From Bactericera cockerelli (taxonomy: Eukaryota; Arthropoda; Insecta; Hemiptera; Triozidae): a stretch of DNA of 64,000 nt. The DNA is taken from the NCBI GenBank assembly GCA_024516035.1, contig CM044959.1, forward strand, positions 27,368,605 to 27,432,604, written 5' to 3'. The translations under genes were made by a program, and so were the position numbers. The notes under the pieces were generated by a model. That model made no database searches and was not told the DNA's origin. It saw only the letters and a program-made list of their open reading frames with translations. Shown one piece after another: positions 1 to 15,000 of the stretch (position 1 is the first letter of the stretch; the number at the start of each line of letters is the position of its first letter).

Positions 1-205
1 CAACGTACCATCGACGCTGTCTTTGTGAATGATTTAATGTGAATATAACCATCTTGAGGAAATACAATACAGTTGGAAATAGTGATTTAGAAGCAATGGT
101 TCCATTCATTAAAGAATTTTTTATGAATTCCGCTATCAAGGTGAGGTGGTCATGAACTCAACTGTTACCCCACGACTGCACAAGATATATCATACCCAAA
201 CATAC

Positions 206-348
206 CTAGGATGATGATTTCTTTTTGTAGATAGGTCAGGTCGTTTTTCAGTCGTTTGTTTTCCAAGATGGCCGCCTTGTGGTGTTCCATCTCGTTGTTA
301 GAATCGAACAGCTTGGCTTTCGTCTCGTGAAGAATTTGATTTAGAATG
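206..348 (-). CDS. Tsc1: Tsc1 coding exon 15 (coiled coil)
   Basis: Residues 883-930. ILNQILHETKAKLFDSNNE through LTYLQKEIIILG, coiled coil. It aligns with the hamartin region before LGEVNELY. The acceptor is ATTTTCAG and the donor CTAG then GTATGT, phase 1. Further exons must lie before base 1. Confidence 0.88.
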
Positions 349-3040
349 CTGAAAATACAAGAAGGAAAATTAATAATGGAGTCGGAACCTGTCCCATTTA
401 ATAGAATCTGCAATACTAAAAATGTAAACACAGGGACGTACGAAAGATGTACAAATCCCTATGGAAGTTCAGTGGTGCGTTGATTCAGCTTAAATGCGGA
501 AGGAAGTAGGAAGAGACATGTTGAAAATGTAAGCATCGAACTCGGCTGCACATTCCTTCACATCTACTGCTACTTTTCTAGCTGTGTACTTCTTTTATAC
601 GTAGCGGTGAAATCAGTTGACTGAGGTGTTTACATTATCGTCATGTCCACTCTCATTGAAACACACCCTCAAAATAATGTTAACTTTAATTTTGCCTACA
701 TAATAAGTAATAATAATTATGTTTGCTTAATTCATAAATTATATTATCAATTATCAATGAAATAAAGTCTGGCTGGTGGACTATAAACAGGGAGTAGACC
801 ATCATTGGCTTGGTTCTGGGGCCCTTGTCAGTGGTAGAAGTGCTGAGTCATTCCACCACTGTCTGACTACCATCGTTCACGATCTCGCCACCCTATGATG
901 ATGAATCAATTAATTCATTTTTAACACTTCTTCGTGAGGAACCAGATTATCCGTGTCAAAAATAATAATAATATTGCCTTATTTGTACTGCCCAATCAGG
1001 ACTATTAATTCCCAATGGTTCCAGCAGCAGGCCCAAGACGTTTCATTATGTGGTAACAATCACAAACGGGTGGTTAACTTATTAGGTAATTTGTAATTTA
1101 TTTGCATTAATAATTATACATAATAGGTATAATAGGTAACATATATTTAATGCGACTACCCCACACTAAGGGGATGCAGTCCTCTTGTTTTGTGGGGTAG
1201 TTTTCTCATGGTGAACACAGACAGCATCAAATTAATTTTTTTTAAACATCATATTATAAAAGTTGAAATTAGAAATTTTATTTATTGTTTTATTTATGAA
1301 TTATATATGGTGGAATGCGCAGTAGTCCCGGGTGGGTTTCGAACCCGCGACGAAGAAGTAGCGATGTCTTTCGCCAACCAAATGCGTTACCTTCCCTTCT
1401 CGTTCTCAGACTTGGTCTCCTGTTCCAGCGCCTCGCAGCGACTCCTGCAGCGCCCGATGTCCCTGTGTAGCGCCGCGTTCTCCGCCTGCAGCCGCTGGAC
1501 GCTGCTCTCCAGACTTTCCACCTGCGCGCGCCGCTCGCACGATAGTTCGCGCATCTCATCTGACGAGCGCTCGATGTCCTTCTGCAGCAGGCAAATTTGA
1601 TCTTTCTGGAAAGAAAAAAATAAATTTCAATAGTCTCAACACCCTTTGAAGATGGAGCTGGCATATAAAACATATAATTGTCTTTTAAAACATTTATTAA
1701 TATTATAATTTTTAAATATATCACACCGACCTCTAAAAAAAAAAAATAACAAGATTAGTATAATGTGGACACAATTCCACCAGGGAAGAACCGACCTCAG
1801 TAGCTCGAGTGATAAGGTGGCTCGTAACCTGGAGGTCGGTGAAGTTCTAAGAAAGATGATGTTGTATGTATTGTTTTATTTGTGGTGAAGCACAAGGCCT
1901 CTTCACAATTTTTGTGGGTAGCGCAGCATTACTAAGAGCCTCCTTTACATTTCGAATTATTCTATTACATTAATTTTTCTTTTTACTCTGGTAATGCCGC
2001 CACTGGTCGTTACTCATACAAGGAACTACTCATTTTTCCTCACGAGGTATGAGTGGACCCCGAACATCCAAGTACAGAGCAGAAAAATTCCTGCCCCGCT
2101 GGGGAACGAACCCGGGTCACCGTGTGTGCAATGCCTAGCGCGCTAACTCACTCTGCCATGGTGACTACTTAACAAGTTTAGTATAATGTGTTATAAGGTG
2201 GCTCGTAACCTGGAGGTCGGTGAAGTCCTAAGAAAGTTGACGTTTAATAACTTTCTCATGGTGAACACAGACAGCATCAAATTAATTTTTTACATCATAT
2301 AAAAGTTGAAATTAGAAATTTTATTTATTGTTTTGTTTATGAATTACATATGGTGGCATGCGCAGTAAAAAAAATTAAAGTAGACCTACATAGCAGAAAT
2401 ACCATGACAACTAACTATCCCACAAAATAAGGAAATCACTGATTTTCTTAGTGTGGGTAGTTTAGGACATGTTATGTCAGTTATCTATTTAGTATTTAAG
2501 TTAATCTTACGTACCTATTGTAAAAATGTATTTTCAAAGTATTGTCATCATCAATAAAATCAAATTAAATACTATCACTTAGGACCGAATTATAAAACAG
2601 GCTTAGATTTAATCTAAGAGGAGACTATTCCTTAAGTCGGGCTATAGGTATTGCGCTGTGATTTGCTGAAAACTCCACAGGTTTAGCTTAACATTAATCC
2701 TCTTTCATTAAATAAATGGAAAATTAAAATTAAAAAAAAAAAAAAATGTGGCCCTCAGTGTAGCAATGAGAGTTTGAGTAATTGTAACATGAGGATTGTG
2801 ATATAATAACACAAATTCCTCCCTCTGGTGTATGAAACACTGGGGCCCTGGTCGGTCGAGACTAAAAAGTTCTTAAATGTTCTGGGTGATAAATTGATCC
2901 GTGCCACTGGCACTCAAAGCGCCAAAGAATTCTTGCTGCAGAGAATATCCATAGGGATTCAACGCGGCAATGCAACCTGCATGCTGGGTACTCTACCACA
3001 TGTCAGTGGCATGGATCATATATACAACCTATAATATTGC

Positions 3041-3086
<46 letters not shown>

Positions 3087-6000
3087 ACACAAATATAATA
3101 ACTTCTCAACTACCGTACCAGAGCGGAGTTGTGCTCCTCGGACGCGCGGTTGGTTCTGCTCTTGCCCAGGAGTCTCCTGTTCCTCTCCAGGTGGACCTGG
3201 CGTCTGTGCCGCTCGAAGTGGAGCTGCAAGTTCATGAGGGCCACCTGTTCCTTGTAGAACCGGACCTCTGCTGCAGAGTCCTTGCCTGCAACAAGAGACC
3301 CCGCTATATCTTTTAATAATATAATAATAATTCCGTGTCCGTGAGATAGGTATTGATACCTGAATCACGGTGGTGAGAGGATTATATGGACGCCCAGATT
3401 CAAAGTCTAGGCTCCTTTCATGTCCATTGATTCTATGTTTTAACGTCCTGACTAGTGGTAGACAGGACGGGGGTTTTACCCTCCATTCGCTGGGAATCGC
3501 ACCAGCTACCCACATTAACCTCACCCAGCCTGGGTAGGGCCGGAATTGCCAGCCTCACGTGTTCGGAGGGAACAGAATTTTCTGTGCGAAAAGTCTGCTC
3601 CAACCGGGAATCGAACTCAGGATCTCTGGACTACGGGCAGTAGTCACAACCGTTACGCCACGGAGGCTTTCTAATAATAATATCGCCTTATTTATACTGC
3701 CCGATTAGGACTATTAAGTCCCACTATTTCAGCAGTAAGCCCAAGACATATTATTATGTGGTAAATCCCAAATGGGAGGATAACTTGTCATGTCCCGGCT
3801 GGGTTTCGAACCCACGACCTCTGGTATCTATGGATTCACAGAGTGCCGCCTTTACCACTGAGCTACCTTCCAAATCAAATCGGAATCAAAAGTAAGAATT
3901 AGCTTGGGATTTTTTTTTTTAAAACTCTTTAAAATAAATAAATGTCAAATTGGAAATATGAATCACGAAAAACAGTATCAGTCAGTCAGTAAATAAAAAC
4001 TTATTATTATTATATTATTATAGAAAGCTTTATTAGGTAGAACAAAAAATATATACAGTAGAATACAATGAAATATAAAGAAAAACAAAAGGATTAAGCA
4101 AATATACAAGAAAAAAAAGAGAATGAAGTTAATGTCCTACCTACAGGGCGGGGTTATTGCCTGTGGCAATCTCTTCCAGCTAACCCTTATTTACTCTTAC
4201 TAAACTTACTCAAGGTAGGTCCAGAGCTCCGAGACAAAAGAGCACTCGTGCTGTTCCCGGGCAGATCCTGACTGTTGTTGAGCAAGTCCTTGTGCCTGGA
4301 GTCCTTCAGACAGCAAAGCTCCACGCTGTGGCCGCTCAGGTAGGGGGAGGAGTTATCGTCTATGGGCGGAGCTTGCTGGGGAGGGGAGCCGTAGTGGTGG
4401 TGGTGGTGGGTGACGGAATGAGTGTGGTGGTAGGAGAAGGTGGAGGGGAAGATGCCTAGGAAGAGATGTTCGTAGGAGGGAGGGGAGGGGTAGGAGGGAG
4501 GCAGGTCCTCAGTCTGAGTGGTGGCGTCTTCTGTGCTACAGACCTGAGGGCGACAGTGATACATTTATTAATAATATTTCTTTTATTAATAAAAAATTAA
4601 TATTTCTTTTTGTACATATTTCTATGTTTTTTTTTTTAATTATTGTTATGATTTTTGTTGTTGTTGATGATTGTTTTGTAAAAAAAATAAAGTGTAAATA
4701 AATAAAAAATAAAAAAAATAACAATGATATACCCTTCACTGAAAGCTAGCTTCTAGAAGAGATAAATGCTCAAAGATTTATTTATTTTACAAGATCAAAC
4801 AATTAAAAAAAAGAATGTACCCTTTCTCAAATTTTAAGAAAACTTTGTTGAGAAAGGGGGATAACATACTAACAACACTGACTTTCAGAGAGGTTTTGTG
4901 GACACATACTCAAATCAATGAGGGAAAATCCATGTTTCGGTTAGTCTTAATCAGGAATTTACGCGCTGGCATTGACCACCTGGAGACAATCATAACTGAC
5001 CCAGAAACATACTCATTTGCATCTACGTTTATAAGAGATTATGTTATAAATATATGTACTTGTTTGTTTAATATCAGAAAAGGTTAATTAAAATGTAGTT
5101 AAAAACTCTAAATGAGAATAATACTTTTCATGTCCCACGTTTTGAACCCTCGACCTCTGGATTACCAGACTGAAAACTCGACCTGTAATTCAGGCCAAGA
5201 AATAATCTTGCAAGTAGCCCACTTCTCTCAGAAGCCCTTCAAAGCTTAGGAGAAGAACCTTTGTATAAATGTTCCTTTATAAAGAAAATAAATAAATTTA
5301 TTTATTTATTTACACTTTATTAGGTAATAGGACATATTATATACAATACAAATAATTACAAATGAAAATACAATATACAATATAATAGAAGAAAAAAAAA
5401 TATATATATATACATAATATATGTCCTAACTAAAGGGCGGGGTTATTGCCTTAGGCAATCTCTTCCACCCAACCCTTAAAATAAACTAAAACAAAATGGT
5501 TACCGGAAGGCGGCGGAGGGCGGGGTCCTCAGTCTCGTCATCCGCCTCCTCCGGCAGGGGTGGTCCAGCACTCCCCACACTCCCCGTCATGCTTCCCCCT
5601 CCTCCCCCCGACTTCTTCATCTCGGGACAGGACGTGGCACGACGCACGCGTGACTCCACCGGGGGGTACACGTCACGCGGGCTCGTCAGACCTGCGACAC
5701 AAATGCAACAACAACTCGTCAGACGTACTACACAAATGCAACAATTCGTCAGACCTACTACACAAATGCAACAATTCGTCAGACCTGCGACACAAATGCA
5801 ACAATTCGTCAGACCTGCGACACAAATGCAACAATTCGTCAGACCTACTACACAAATGCAACAAGTCGTCAGACCTACTATACAAATGCAACAATTCGTC
5901 AGACGTACTACAAAAATGCAACAATTCGTCACACCTACTACACAAATGCAACAATTTGTCAAACCTGCGACACAAATGCAACAATTCGTCAGACCTGCGA

Positions 6001-9000
6001 CACAAATGCAACAATTCGTCAGACCTACTACACAAATGCAACAATTCGTCAGACCTACTACACAAATGCAACAGTTCGTCAGACCTACTACACACATGCA
6101 ACAATTCGTCAGACCTACTACACAAATGCAACAATTCGTCAGACCTACTACACAAATGGAACAATTCGTCAGACCTGCGACACAAATGCAACAATTCGTC
6201 AGACCTACTACACAAATGCAACAATTCGTCAGACCTACTACACAAATGCAACAACAATTCGTCAGACCTGCGACACAAATGCAACAATTCGTCAGACCTG
6301 CGTCACAAATGCAACAATTCGTCAGACCTGCGACACAAATGCAACAATTCGTCAGACCTACTACACAAATGCAACAATTCGTCAGACCTACTACACAAAT
6401 GCAACAATTCGTCAGACCTGCGACACAAATGCAACAATTCGTCAGACCTACTACACAAATGCAACAATTCGTCAGACCTGCGACACAAATGCAACAATTC
6501 GTCAGACCTGCGACACAAATGCAACAATTCGTCAGACCTGCGACACAAATGCAACAATTCGTCAGATCTAATACACAAATGCAACAATTCACTTTGAAGT
6601 CTGTACTTGGTAAGGAAATATCCAACGTTGCCAGAAATTCAATGTGAAAAAAAAAAAAATTGGCAATTAATGGTCTACGTTTACGTTGGTCCATTTGGAT
6701 CAAGATTTTTTTTTTTTTTTTTGGGGGGGGTTTAACGTCGCTTTCAACTGCCATGGTCATATCACGACGGGGGTTTTACCTTCCATTCGCAGGAAACTCA
6801 CAAACCTGCTACTCACATTGACCTCACCCAGCCTGAGTGGGGCCGGGAAAAGCCAGCGTCACGAGAATTAGAATTTGAATGATTATATAAGGAACAAATA
6901 TTCAATATCAAATTAAAAATTTATTTGTAATTAAATTAGTATGGTTACATAGTTGCTAATTGGGTCATTAACCCATGCATCATTAAGTTGGTTTAACTGA
7001 CTTTCTAATGTCTCAACATCGGAGATACATGATTCAAGACTTTTTTTATCCGTCAGTTGACTAGCATCATCAGGGTATTTCAAGAGGTCGACCACCTAGT
7101 CCTGGTTTTCTGGACGTTGCTTAACTTTGGTGATCTTGCAAGAAGTGGTGTATACGAATTGTACAATTATTCCACATTTGATTATAATTAATAGGAGGCC
7201 AGGCGCCTGTACGGCTGCAGTTTTCAATTTTCTCTCTCAAAATTCTTCAAATATTTTTAATTTTAAACTTCATTAATGTCAATCTTTTTGATATATTTTA
7301 GTGTCATTCAAGTTTTTCACAAATATATCTACACAACCACCAAGAAATCAATTTCAATGATCTCAAGATGTATGTTGGACAAGAATGATGTATGTAACAA
7401 AAAGGAGTGCAGAATATTGTTTTAAAAATGTGAAAAAGGCAATAAGATTGCGAAATAAATATCAATAATTAATAGCTTCAATTGAGAGAGACTGAGCCCC
7501 TACTGAAATGATGGCAAATATCATAAATAACTGCTGTGAACACAAGTTTAATTTTTCAGTGTTCCTCAATAACGTACCTACAAGGTTGTGAAAATCTCAT
7601 GTCGAAAAAAAAAAAATTGACTACTGTAGTAGCTCTTTACCTAAGGACTGGCTGGTAGGAATGGTGCACTCGGTCTGCGTGCGTCTCCTGCGATTCTTGA
7701 ACTCCCAGATGGACGAGGGTTCAGGCATGTGTAGCCCCCCCCTCGAGCAAGGTGACCCCCCTCCTGCCTCTCCCCCCGAGCAGGGATCATCCGGGAAGCC
7801 ATCCGCCGCCTCCACCCCGCTCACATCCGACGATTTCAGCTTCAACTGAGAGAGACTGAGCTCCGACTGAAATGATGGCAATTATATCATAAATAACTGC
7901 TGTGAACACAACTTTCCTTTTTCAGTATTCCTCAAAAAGAAGTCAAAATCCGTAATATGTAGTAAATTGGTCACTATATTTTTACGAATGTTTAAAAATT
8001 TATTTATAAAACCAGTGCTGTTTCTCAATGTTTTCTCGATATCGCTAACCATTTAGACAGGTGTAAAAAGTCGAAATAGTTCGAGAATTGATACATCAAA
8101 AAAATCATCGATATTATCACCCATTTTTTTTTTAAGAAAAAAAAAGTTATCAAAAAAACCCCCCGTTTTCTACCCATTGGACAGGACAAAGTATTTCAGA
8201 TAAAAAGTGCCTTAAGGGCCACCCAAATAGTCAGATTACTATTAAAAGTTTCATGCTGCGTCTTTCATGTACTTTTGACCCGAGTATCTAACTTATCCTG
8301 TTTTGAAACTTTGAATGTGGAACTTAAAACATGCTTTGGCATTGAGTATTGAAAGTTTGGGTGATTACATTAATGTTTTTTCTACAAGATAAGGAAAGTA
8401 ATCAACCCTATAGAGCACAATAGAAATGCACCACCTTATATGTAGTAATCATTACATATGTATATTATGTTATACAATCAAACCTGGATATAAGAGAACT
8501 CAAGGGACGGAATTTTTTTTCTTATATCCAGGATACAGAGTTACAGGATACAGGACTCTCATATACAGAGGTTATTTTCTATCATAGAGATGTAAATTTG
8601 ACATGGAAATGGTTCTCTTATATCCAGGTTCGACTGTATTCATTTAGGTGAATTGTATAAAAAATTCACCACGATTTCATAAAAACTCGAACATTTCACT
8701 TAAACAAAAAAAAAAAAATGCCTACAGGAGTAGGCGAAACTTTTATACTTATTTCCTTAATAATAAAATTATAACTGTTCATATTTCAAATTTCTGTCAA
8801 TACAAGTGTTCATCTTTTTCTCAATTATTTCATTTCGAGTCAAGTCATAAAAGCTGTTGAAATGCTAGTTTACCGAGTTGTGATGCAGCTCTCCCTCTTT
8901 ACTATCGTCCAACAGAAGTGCATCTTGTACTGATGAGGGGGGTAGAGTGAGGGGGGAAGTGGGAGCAGATCTGCGGTCGTTATTGCCAGACACAAGCGAC

Positions 9001-12000
9001 TCTTGCGCCTGAGGAGGATACATTGAATCAAATGATAACTTGAAGTGTGGGAACATAATCTATAAATGTTTAGCTTCAAAGGAAGTACGCTGAAAAAAAC
9101 ATAAAATTTAATAATAAAAAAAACTCAGTTAAAGAAAGTACAATATAATTATTCTAGATATGCAATGTCAGCGAGAAGGCACAGACAGGGTGAGCATAAA
9201 GTCTCATCACACGACAGTATGTTTTTTTTAACCTCAACAAATTGGTCATAACACGAAAGGGATTTTACCCTCCATTCGGTAGAAACTTACAAACTAGCTG
9301 CTCAAATTAACCTCACGCAGCTTTAGCGGGGCCGGGAATTACTTGGATAGAAACATAATTTTTTGTTGTAAAATTCTATCCAACCAGGACGCGAACTTTC
9401 ATTGTTTTACGAATTTTGGCCTATAGAATTTAAACTAGCTTGTAAGTATGTTTATATGTATAAAAAAAAGTTATCATATTTGAGTTAATCACTTTTGTGA
9501 TATCACAACTACTCAAACTCGCTTTACAAATTCTACGCTGAAACCGGGACTTGAACCACCGACCTCCAGGTCACAAGTCCGTCGCCTTATCGATCAAGGT
9601 ACTGAGGTCGGTCGTATGTTTATATGTAAGTTGCATAACGGGAATTTTACCATGAGCCGTTCATCCACGAGTCGGAACAGGGGTGGTTTTCTCGCCTCAG
9701 ACTGAATGGGGGGGAAGCTGAACATATCTTTCGTCTTGAGGGGGCCAGGGGCGGGCAGGAGGGTAGGAGAGGGGATATCGCCTTGCTTTCGAGGGAAAGC
9801 AGAAGGGGAAGTGAAGTCCGTGATAGCGCACACTGCATGCGAGCTACCTTGCTGGGAGCGACCTCTAGGCCGAATATCCTGCGAAGAGAAATCATTACAT
9901 TAATAATAATAATAAATACCCGGTGTACATACATACATACATATCCGTAATCGTTCTATCCTAAGGGACAGGTCGATGCACAAAGCCTCTCCACCAAACT
10001 CTATTATTATATTTTTGATTATTTTCAATATCCCCCCAATCTCCCTGTTTCTTCCCGGTGTACGGGAGTATATTTACGGGAATAGCCCTATTTTTACAAT
10101 GTCAAAAGTAAAAATGTCAATAAATACAAAGATTAAAATAAAATAATGTTAAAAAGTAATATCACTTAAAAAGTAATATTACTGTTGTGTTCTGCAGTCT
10201 GTATTTCACAAGAAAAGTTTCAAGGGGGAGCGATTTACAAAATACGGCTGACACGTTGGAAGTTCAAAGCAAAGTTACTTTTTTTTCACATAATGAAGTT
10301 AATATTTTTGGCAACATTGGAAATTGTTTTGTCAGAAAGGGGGCTTCACAATCATGTCATGGACGTCACAAAATGGCATCTGTGAAAAAATAAAAAATCC
10401 AAGAGACCCAAAAATAGGTACACATGTTTCATTAGCTGAAAATGTATCTAAAAAAATCGCATGTTAAATTCATTAATACTAAAAATTTTTTAAGAATTCT
10501 CACTTGCACCAGTTAGTGATGTGTTATTTTTATAACTGGTCATATAGCGTGTAGTGGTAATTTCAAGAGTTCAAATTGGATTTTACAATAAATTACAATC
10601 CAAAGGTGTGTACATACTTTTCTCGAGTTTTATTGCTCAATCTATCTCTTCACTAAACAGCTTTTGAGGATTGTAAGTACACGTGGGTCAAATGAAAAAA
10701 CCCTGAAACAAAATGTAGTGTTTTCAAGATACAGATTATAGCGTAATGACTCGAATACAGAAGTTCCTCATTTTTCATTTGATCTCACGTGGAGTTTATT
10801 AATGAAGTCCGAATTCTTTGTTTTGAAAGTTGTTTGGTATATTACCTTGACGGGGGTAGTTTCAGGAGTTGCTTCAATGGCAGCCTCTGGAGGTGAGGAA
10901 CCTTCTTGTTGAGGAAATGTAGAGGAACTTGTATACAGCTGAAAGAGAAGAATCATTTTATTTTTACATAGAATTTTTTTACCCCTTTTAATTAAATAAG
11001 AGCACTACAGCAACACGTTTTCCATCAACTACTGAGCAATATTGTGCATGTATATCACTAGATATTATTGGACGATGTATTTCCGGGAAATATTTCTACA
11101 TCTTTGCTATGGGGCCAATGACCGATCTCAGTACCTTGATCGATAAGGCGGCGGACTTGTAACCTGGAGTTCGGTGGTTCAAGTCCTGGTTTCAGCGTAG
11201 ATTTAGTAAAGTGAGTTTGAGTAGTTGTGACATCACAAAAGTAACACAAATATGATAACTTAACTTAATAACTATGGGGCCAATGTTATCAACAACAAGC
11301 TGATAACTACCGTAAATATACTTACTTACTTTACTTTTCGAGTCCATGTGTGATGTCATGGTTTTGGAAGGATTGACATGGGTGAACCCTTTGGACGCCC
11401 AGAACCATTGTTCTGGACTCCTTCCGCGTCCAGTGTATGGTGTATGTGTAGATTGTTGAAATTATGCATATACTTGTAAAGCTTAGTATATTGCTTGAAA
11501 CTACTAAGCTATTGAGAGAGCTTTGCTTACCTTGGAGAGTGGAGTGTTAGGAATGGAAGTAGGGGTGGTTTCCGGATGCAGCGAGGGGGCGGGGGTGGTG
11601 TTGCCAGAGAGATGGTAGCAGAGACTGAAGCGGGGGGTTTCCAAACCATTCAGATAGGAGGTGTGGGGGGAAGAAGGGGCCGTGAAATCTGCCGCCTCCA
11701 CAGGTTTGGAATTTTCTGAAGATGAAAAGACAAAAAAGACATTTTTTTTTTTTTATAGGCTTTCTTTTTTTTATGGCAGGATTCTCACTGGAGTAAGCTC
11801 TTCCACCCAACCATGTGAGCTCTTCCACCCAACCATATCTTCCACCCAACCATAACATCTAGAACTAAAGGAAATAATTATGTTTCATTTTTTATTTTTA
11901 TAAGTTACTTAATAATGTTTTCCAATAAACTAAACTATAATTTATTTGACCTTGTTTTTACATAAAATAGTTAACAGGTATTATTTTTAATTTTCTCTTG

Positions 12001-15000
12001 AACCCATCAATAAGTTATCTCACAAGGGGACACCTGGACTCAAACCCAATTTCACATAATTATTAATGGACAGATTCAATCATGAACTTAACCAACAACT
12101 TTATACACAATCAAATAGCTCATGACCAGTTAATTTCAGGTTGAATCAGTCCGTTAGAGACATAACAATCTATAATTATCTGATTAAATGATGCAATATT
12201 AAACTTAAGATAAGCCAGACACGCCCCCATTAACCAGTTGTTACCTATCACGGCGCACTATTTCCCGAGTTATGTTGTTGTTGTTGTAGCCAGCTTGGCT
12301 ACAGCTGGAGGGGTGAGTGATGGTCTCCAGCCAACTTTATTTCAAAGTTGGCTAATCCTGAACCACATATTTCTATGTGCGATCAACCATCATAAGGACT
12401 TGGACTTTTCTGTACAAGCCATTAAACCCTTAGGAAACTGCAAGCTAGCCTGGCTTGTAAGGGTTGGCTAGTCTGTTCTCTGTTTATAGTCCTCTAGCGA
12501 GACACTGGTCTTCTCCCTGTTTAACGTCTCCCAGCCAGTTAAGGGACAGTCTGGTTTATGTTAACTTTAATCCTGGTTTATGATTGAGCCCAGAGTTCTC
12601 ACCTAAGGACGCAGACGTGTCCAGACTAGAGAGAGACAGGGGCCGCAGGGAGCTGTCGCTGGTGCCATCCAGCAGGAACCGGGTGCAGTTGAACACCACC
12701 GCGTGGTGCTCACTCTTCTTCCACCGCTCCGTGCACAACTCTTCCTCCGTGGACGACATGATGAGGAACGGGTGCAGACGCACCGTCTCTATCATGGGCT
12801 GAGCCACAAATAGGTTATTAATAATAATAATAATAAAAAAAAAATGCCCTAGCTACGTTGATAACCGGCCAATATTTCCTATAGATTCTCCATGTTCCTG
12901 TCAAACATTGAAGGATGACATCCTAACCCAGCCTCCGTGGCGTAACGGTTGTGACTACTGGCCGTAGTCCAGAGATCCTGAGTTCGATTCCCGGTTGGAG
13001 CAGACTTTTCGCACAGAAAATTCTGTTCCCTCCGAACATGTGAGGCTGGCGATTCCGGCCCTACCCAGGCTGGGTGAGGTTAATGTGGGTAGCTGGTACG
13101 AATCCCAGCGAATGGAGGGTAAAACCCCCGTCCTGTCTACCTCAAGTCAGGACGTTAAAACCAAATAGAATCAATGGACATGAAAGGAGCCTATACATTG
13201 GATCTGGGCGTCCATATAATACTCTCACCACCGTGATTTAGGTATCAATACCTACCTCACGGACACGGAATTATCATTATAATAAATAAATAAAAAAATT
13301 GTTGAGAATGCCCTAGCTCCCTAGCACGTTGATATCCGGCCAATATTTCCTATAGAATCTCCATGTTCCTGTCAAACTTTGAAGGATGACACCTCAATGT
13401 CATCCTGAGAAGTATTTTTTTTATTTATTATAATAATAGTTTATTTATTTATTTATTTTCTTTATAAAGAAACATTTATACAAAGGTACTTCTCCTAAGC
13501 TTTGAAGGGCTTCTAAGAGAACACGGAGGACAGGCACTGTCAATCTTATAAGGGTGACACGGATGCGAACGTGTTAGACATTATCACCACCCTTGATCAA
13601 TCTTTATTTTTCTTTTATTGTATTGATATATTTTTACGAACGAAGTAAGTAGTTTAGCTAGAATGACTACCTATCTATCCAAGTAACGCGATAAAAATTG
13701 TAATTTTTGTCCAATTCAGCTGAAATTTTGAGAATGTATTTTTGAATGATACATTGTGACCCTTCAGTTCGGTAAGACAAAAATCAAGACTTTTATTTTG
13801 TGACATAGGGACAAATGTCGCTTGAGTAAAACCATACTCACTTCGTTAGCAAAGAATAGGTTACTACTGAAAGAAATTCACTAACAAAATCATTATCATC
13901 AATCAAAGATAATGTATTATTGATGAGCACACTTCACTTTGTTCCTAGTGCCTTTGTTAGTCTCAACTGTCGAAATAGTTCATTGAGCGGGGAAAAAGCG
14001 CTTACACTACACATCGCGATCTGGTATCCTCCAAATGCTCAAAGCCGCACTATCTATTGAGCAAGCTTGTAAATGCTCAGTCCGCGATTTGATACCCAAC
14101 TACCTAAACAGTTATAGAACAGAATTTCCCCAAGAAGGGTCCCCTGCCTCACCTTGATGGTATGATTGAACACATTGCATGCGTTGGTGCTATCACACTT
14201 GGCGTTGTACTCCTGTTTCAGGTAGGATAGGAAATTGCAGGGGAACATTCCATAGAGTTGATAGAAGAGCGCGTACAGTGCTACTTGTAGATGTAGCACA
14301 TGCGAGGAAGTAAGCTGGCGTGGGTTATCTGAGTTCCATGCAGCAAGGCGACTGGAGAAACGAGAGAAAATCATGTTAGTGGCAAAACTTCAGGACAATG
14401 TATTATCTATGTCCCAGCGTCGCGTCGATGGCGCGTTGAATGCATCAGTTCTCATAGGACTACCAAAGTTAAGAAACGTCCAGCGAGGTGAAGACTTCGT
14501 GATACTGGCATTCCAGGCTGTGTGAGTTTCATGTGGGTAGCAGGTTTGTGAGTTTCCCAAAAAATAAATGTATATTGTATATGTAATTATATTTCACGTG
14601 GCACTGTTACAATGCTAGAATATATTATGTCTTTGGTTGATGTTGGATAATGTGCTTTTTTATTGGAAGAGAAATCTTTGTATGCCAGTTAATTTTTCGT
14701 TTCGCAGAAACTCTGCAAGTTATTATTAATATTATAATATTAATACAAATAATTATTATAACAATGAAAAAATGGAAACAATATACAGGGTGTCCCACCA
14801 AACTTGGACACCTCAAATTACTCGGCCCCTGAAAGAGTTTTTGAAAAATAAAAAAATCTAGGGTACATGTGCTAATTATGCGGTTTCAGTTATGAATTTT
14901 TTTTTATACAGGGTGGTTCATAAGTCGGAAATTGAGGTGTCAACTTTCGATTTTTAAATGGATCGACCTGAGTTTTATTTGATAATTTTACTTCTAAATG

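Noticed and set aside
5496..6647. Plus-strand 383-codon open frame of QMQQFVRPT repeats and other long frames over the array
   Set aside because: The 30-bp unit keeps all frames open by arithmetic. Only the minus frame joins a conserved exon.
12844..13395. Treating the 85-bp flanks of SINE A as its target duplication
   Set aside because: Far longer than the 14-16 bp TSDs seen for SINE C. Reported as a puzzle instead.
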